A stretch of 64,000 bases of DNA from positions 29,463 through 93,462 of the forward strand of contig JBGFRC010000024.1 in assembly GCA_041695325.1 (NCBI GenBank), written 5' to 3'. The notes beneath the pieces are model-generated. The model was not told the origin of the DNA. It was given only the letters and a program-made list of their open reading frames with translations, and made no database searches. This document shows positions 62,732 through 64,000 of the stretch, one piece after another; within the stretch, counting starts at the first letter, position 1, and the number at the start of each line of letters is the position of its first letter. Origin of the DNA: SURF-13 sp041695325 (lineage in GTDB: Bacteria > Pseudomonadota > Gammaproteobacteria > SURF-13). A program made the position numbers and the translations under genes.

Positions 62732-63199
62732 CTACATCTGCGACTGCAGGTAGTTCTGCAGGCCAGTCTTCTCGATCAGCCACAGCTGCTGCTCGAGCCA
62801 GTGCGCGTGGTCCTCTTCCGTGTCCTCGAGTATCTCTCGCAGGATCTCGCGCGTCTCGTAGTCGCGCGCCGTCTCGCAGTAAGCGATCGCCTCCTTGAGC
62901 GCGGCCACGACGGACAGCTCGAGGTCGAGATCGTTCTTCAGCATCTGCGGCACGTCCTGGCCGATCTTGAGCGGCTCGCGCACGGTGAGGTCCGGCGTGC
63001 CCTCGAGGAAGAGCATGCGCTGGATCAGCCTGGCCGCGTGGCCGACCTCCTCGCCCCGCTCGTGCTCGATGCGCTCGTAGAGCTTGTTGAGTCCCCAGTT
63101 CTCGCACATGCGCGAGTGCGTAAAGTACTGGTCGACCGCCGTGAGCTCGTCGGCGAGGAGCTTGTTCAGGTACTCGATGACTTTCGCGTCACCCTTCAT
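62732..63199 (-). CDS. bfr2: Bacterioferritin, ferroxidase-type subunit (heme Met lost)
   Basis: 155 residues. Di-iron ligands are complete: Glu18, Tyr25, Glu51, His54, Glu94, and the Glu/His pair of the last helix as E128 and H131 (one residue shifted). The heme ligand Met52 is Val. The two chains therefore complement each other, as in the BfrA/BfrB proteins of Neisseria and Magnetospirillum. Preceded by GAGGAAA and the promoter at 63274-63302. Confidence 0.92.
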   Translation of the reverse strand: MKGDAKVIEYLNKLLADELTAVDQYFTHSRMCENWGLNKLYERIEHERGEEVGHAARLIQRMLFLEGTPDLTVREPLKIGQDVPQMLKNDLDLELSVVAALKEAIAYCETARDYETREILREILEDTEEDHAHWLEQQLWLIEKTGLQNYLQSQM

Positions 63200-63502
63200 G
63201 GCTGGTTTCCTCGATGTGCGATTGCGGGATCGTCGAAGACCGGTGAACCGGCCCCCTGAGCCGCGCGTTTTTAATATTAGTCTCGTTACGACTGCCGGTC
63301 AACGCGCCCGTGCCCCGCGATGCGATTCGGCCCGAGATTCCGTACCGAAGCGCGGGCCTTGCAAGAGGTCGCGTGCGCCGATCCCGGCGTCCCTTCACCA
63401 GGAATCCCCCTGAAACGTCATTGTCGTACAGGAGTGGGCCGTAACAGCCAGCCTCGGGGCCGAAGCGGCCGCGCGATTCGCGGTCCGTCGCGTTTCGAAA
63501 AG
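63200..63502. other. Spacer with the bacterioferritin promoter
   Basis: 303 bases without a gene. Contains the promoter at 63274-63302; the rest is GC-rich with no feature that I can support. Confidence 0.6.
63274..63302 (-). promoter_or_regulatory. Sigma-70 type promoter of the bfr genes
   Basis: On the minus strand, TTGACC (63297-63302) and TAATAT (63274-63279) are separated by exactly 17 bases. Transcription would start near 63267, about 68 bases before the bfr2 ATG. An A/T-rich stretch (TAATATTAAAAAC) in an otherwise GC-rich region supports it. Confidence 0.65.
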
Positions 63503-63724
63503 CTATAGCCGCCCGTCGAACGTATCCCTCTTGGAGCCCGCCGCCTGCCTCAGGGCGCACCCGGCCCGCCGCATGCGCGCACGCAACCCCCACATGACGA
63601 GGCTGGCGAGGAAAAGCACCCCGAGCAGCACCCCGACGGCCGCCTGCACCGCGGCGCCGCCACCCCAGGCGAGCCAGCGACGACACCGAACCACTTTCTT
63701 CTGAACTATTTTCTTCTGAGCCAT
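63503..63724 (-). CDS. Small single-helix membrane protein, unrecognised
   Basis: 73 residues with a good ribosome site (AGGAGGGG). A basic N terminus (MAQKKIVQKKVVRCRRW) is followed by a hydrophobic segment (about 20-45; AAVQAAVGVLLGVLFLASLV) and a basic tail. No family is recognised. It lies upstream of the bacterioferritin genes on the same strand. Confidence 0.55.
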   Translation of the reverse strand: MAQKKIVQKKVVRCRRWLAWGGGAAVQAAVGVLLGVLFLASLVMWGLRARMRRAGCALRQAAGSKRDTFDGRL

Positions 63725-64000
63725 AGCCCCTCCTGATCATCCCCCGGGATCGTCGATCGCTGGCTCGCTGGCGCAGGGCTGGCTGGCTCGCACGCGTGTC
63801 GACCCGCCGGGCCGGGGCCGATACGCCAAGGATTCGTTCGTTGCTCGGGCGCGCACGCCGGATATCGCCGCGCGGCGGCCTCGTGGCTGGCGGGAACCGG
63901 AAAAAAAACCGGTCTGGCTGGAGCGGGACGTGCCCGCTCGGGACTGATACAGCCCCCGGCAAGGCCGGGCGGCTGTGGATGCGAATGATAATTATTCTAG
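63725..64000. other. GC-rich window end without a supported gene
   Basis: 276 bases. Open frames read through it in GC-rich style but with no family resemblance. The Fur-box-like site lies at its right end. Confidence 0.5.
63981..63999. promoter_or_regulatory. Fur-box-like operator
   Basis: GCGAATGATAATTATTCTA matches 14 of 19 positions of the consensus GATAATGATAATCATTATC, with GAATGATAATTATTC near-palindromic. The regulated gene could be the small membrane protein on the left or a gene beyond the window. Confidence 0.5.

Overview
The window is one stretch of a GC-rich (roughly 60%) chromosome, very probably from a gammaproteobacterium outside the enterics. Supporting signs are the gene order mlaFEDCB-ibaG-murA-his, the sspAB-BON lipoprotein-gmhA-yraN-lpoA-rsmI block, the metX/metW pair, ampDE, a short-form HisG and a RibB-type protein with a dead GTP cyclohydrolase half. 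The genus cannot be named from the sequence alone. An alternative complex III points to a respiring, perhaps chemolithotrophic, lifestyle (inference).

Layout. 0-9 kb: end of pyrE, chromate transporter, exonuclease III, AmpG permease, metW-metX, ribosome-associated EttA, a GNAT acetyltransferase and a DUF2156 protein. 9-18.5 kb: a histone-deacetylase-like enzyme, glyA, then a tight run nrdR-ribD-ribE-ribBA-ribH-nusB-thiL-pgpA and one unrecognised gene. 18.5-23.4 kb, minus strand: nadC, a Sua5-type tsaC, purC and a KefB/C-like antiporter. 23.6-39.6 kb, plus strand: ampD, ampE, a histidine phosphatase, pmbA, mlaFEDCB, ibaG, murA, the his genes G-D-C-B-H-A-F-I-E and hinT; tatABC follows. 41.1-45.0 kb is accessory: a broken hicA with hicB between duplicated sequence modules, an ECF sigma factor with an anti-sigma-like partner and a di-heme peroxidase, and many palindromes. 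45.0-53.8 kb, minus strand: a DegS/AlgW-type protease and a complete alternative complex III (actA-F) whose ActB is two genes. 54.2-61.6 kb: sspAB, a BON lipoprotein, gmhA/diaA, yraN, lpoA, rsmI, moaA and queH. 61.6-64 kb: a scar of broken genes (higA, a transposase start, fur), then two bacterioferritins with complementary losses of function and a small membrane protein; a Fur-box-like site lies at the edge.

How the parts connect. AmpG, AmpD and AmpE belong to cell-wall recycling; MlaFEDCB returns phospholipids from the outer to the inner membrane; the his genes give the whole pathway except HisZ (which short HisG needs) and histidinol-phosphatase; the rib genes give all named steps except a working GTP cyclohydrolase II. 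TatABC would export the twin-arginine subunit ActB1. ActA-F sits where relatives such as Pseudomonas carry petABC (cytochrome bc1), beside sspAB, so one quinol:cytochrome c oxidoreductase appears to have replaced another at the same place.

The least expected signal is not a gene. About 150-base elements made of five consecutive hairpins occur at least six times between genes (23.4, 30.4, 32.3, 41.7, 53.7 and 55.9 kb). Three copies (30.4, 32.3 and 41.7 kb) share three inner hairpins of exactly 20, 32 and 29 bases, and stems that differ between copies change on both sides so pairing is kept. Those same three copies are flanked by TTAG direct repeats. I do not recognise this family by name. No rRNA, tRNA, CRISPR array or riboswitch was seen.
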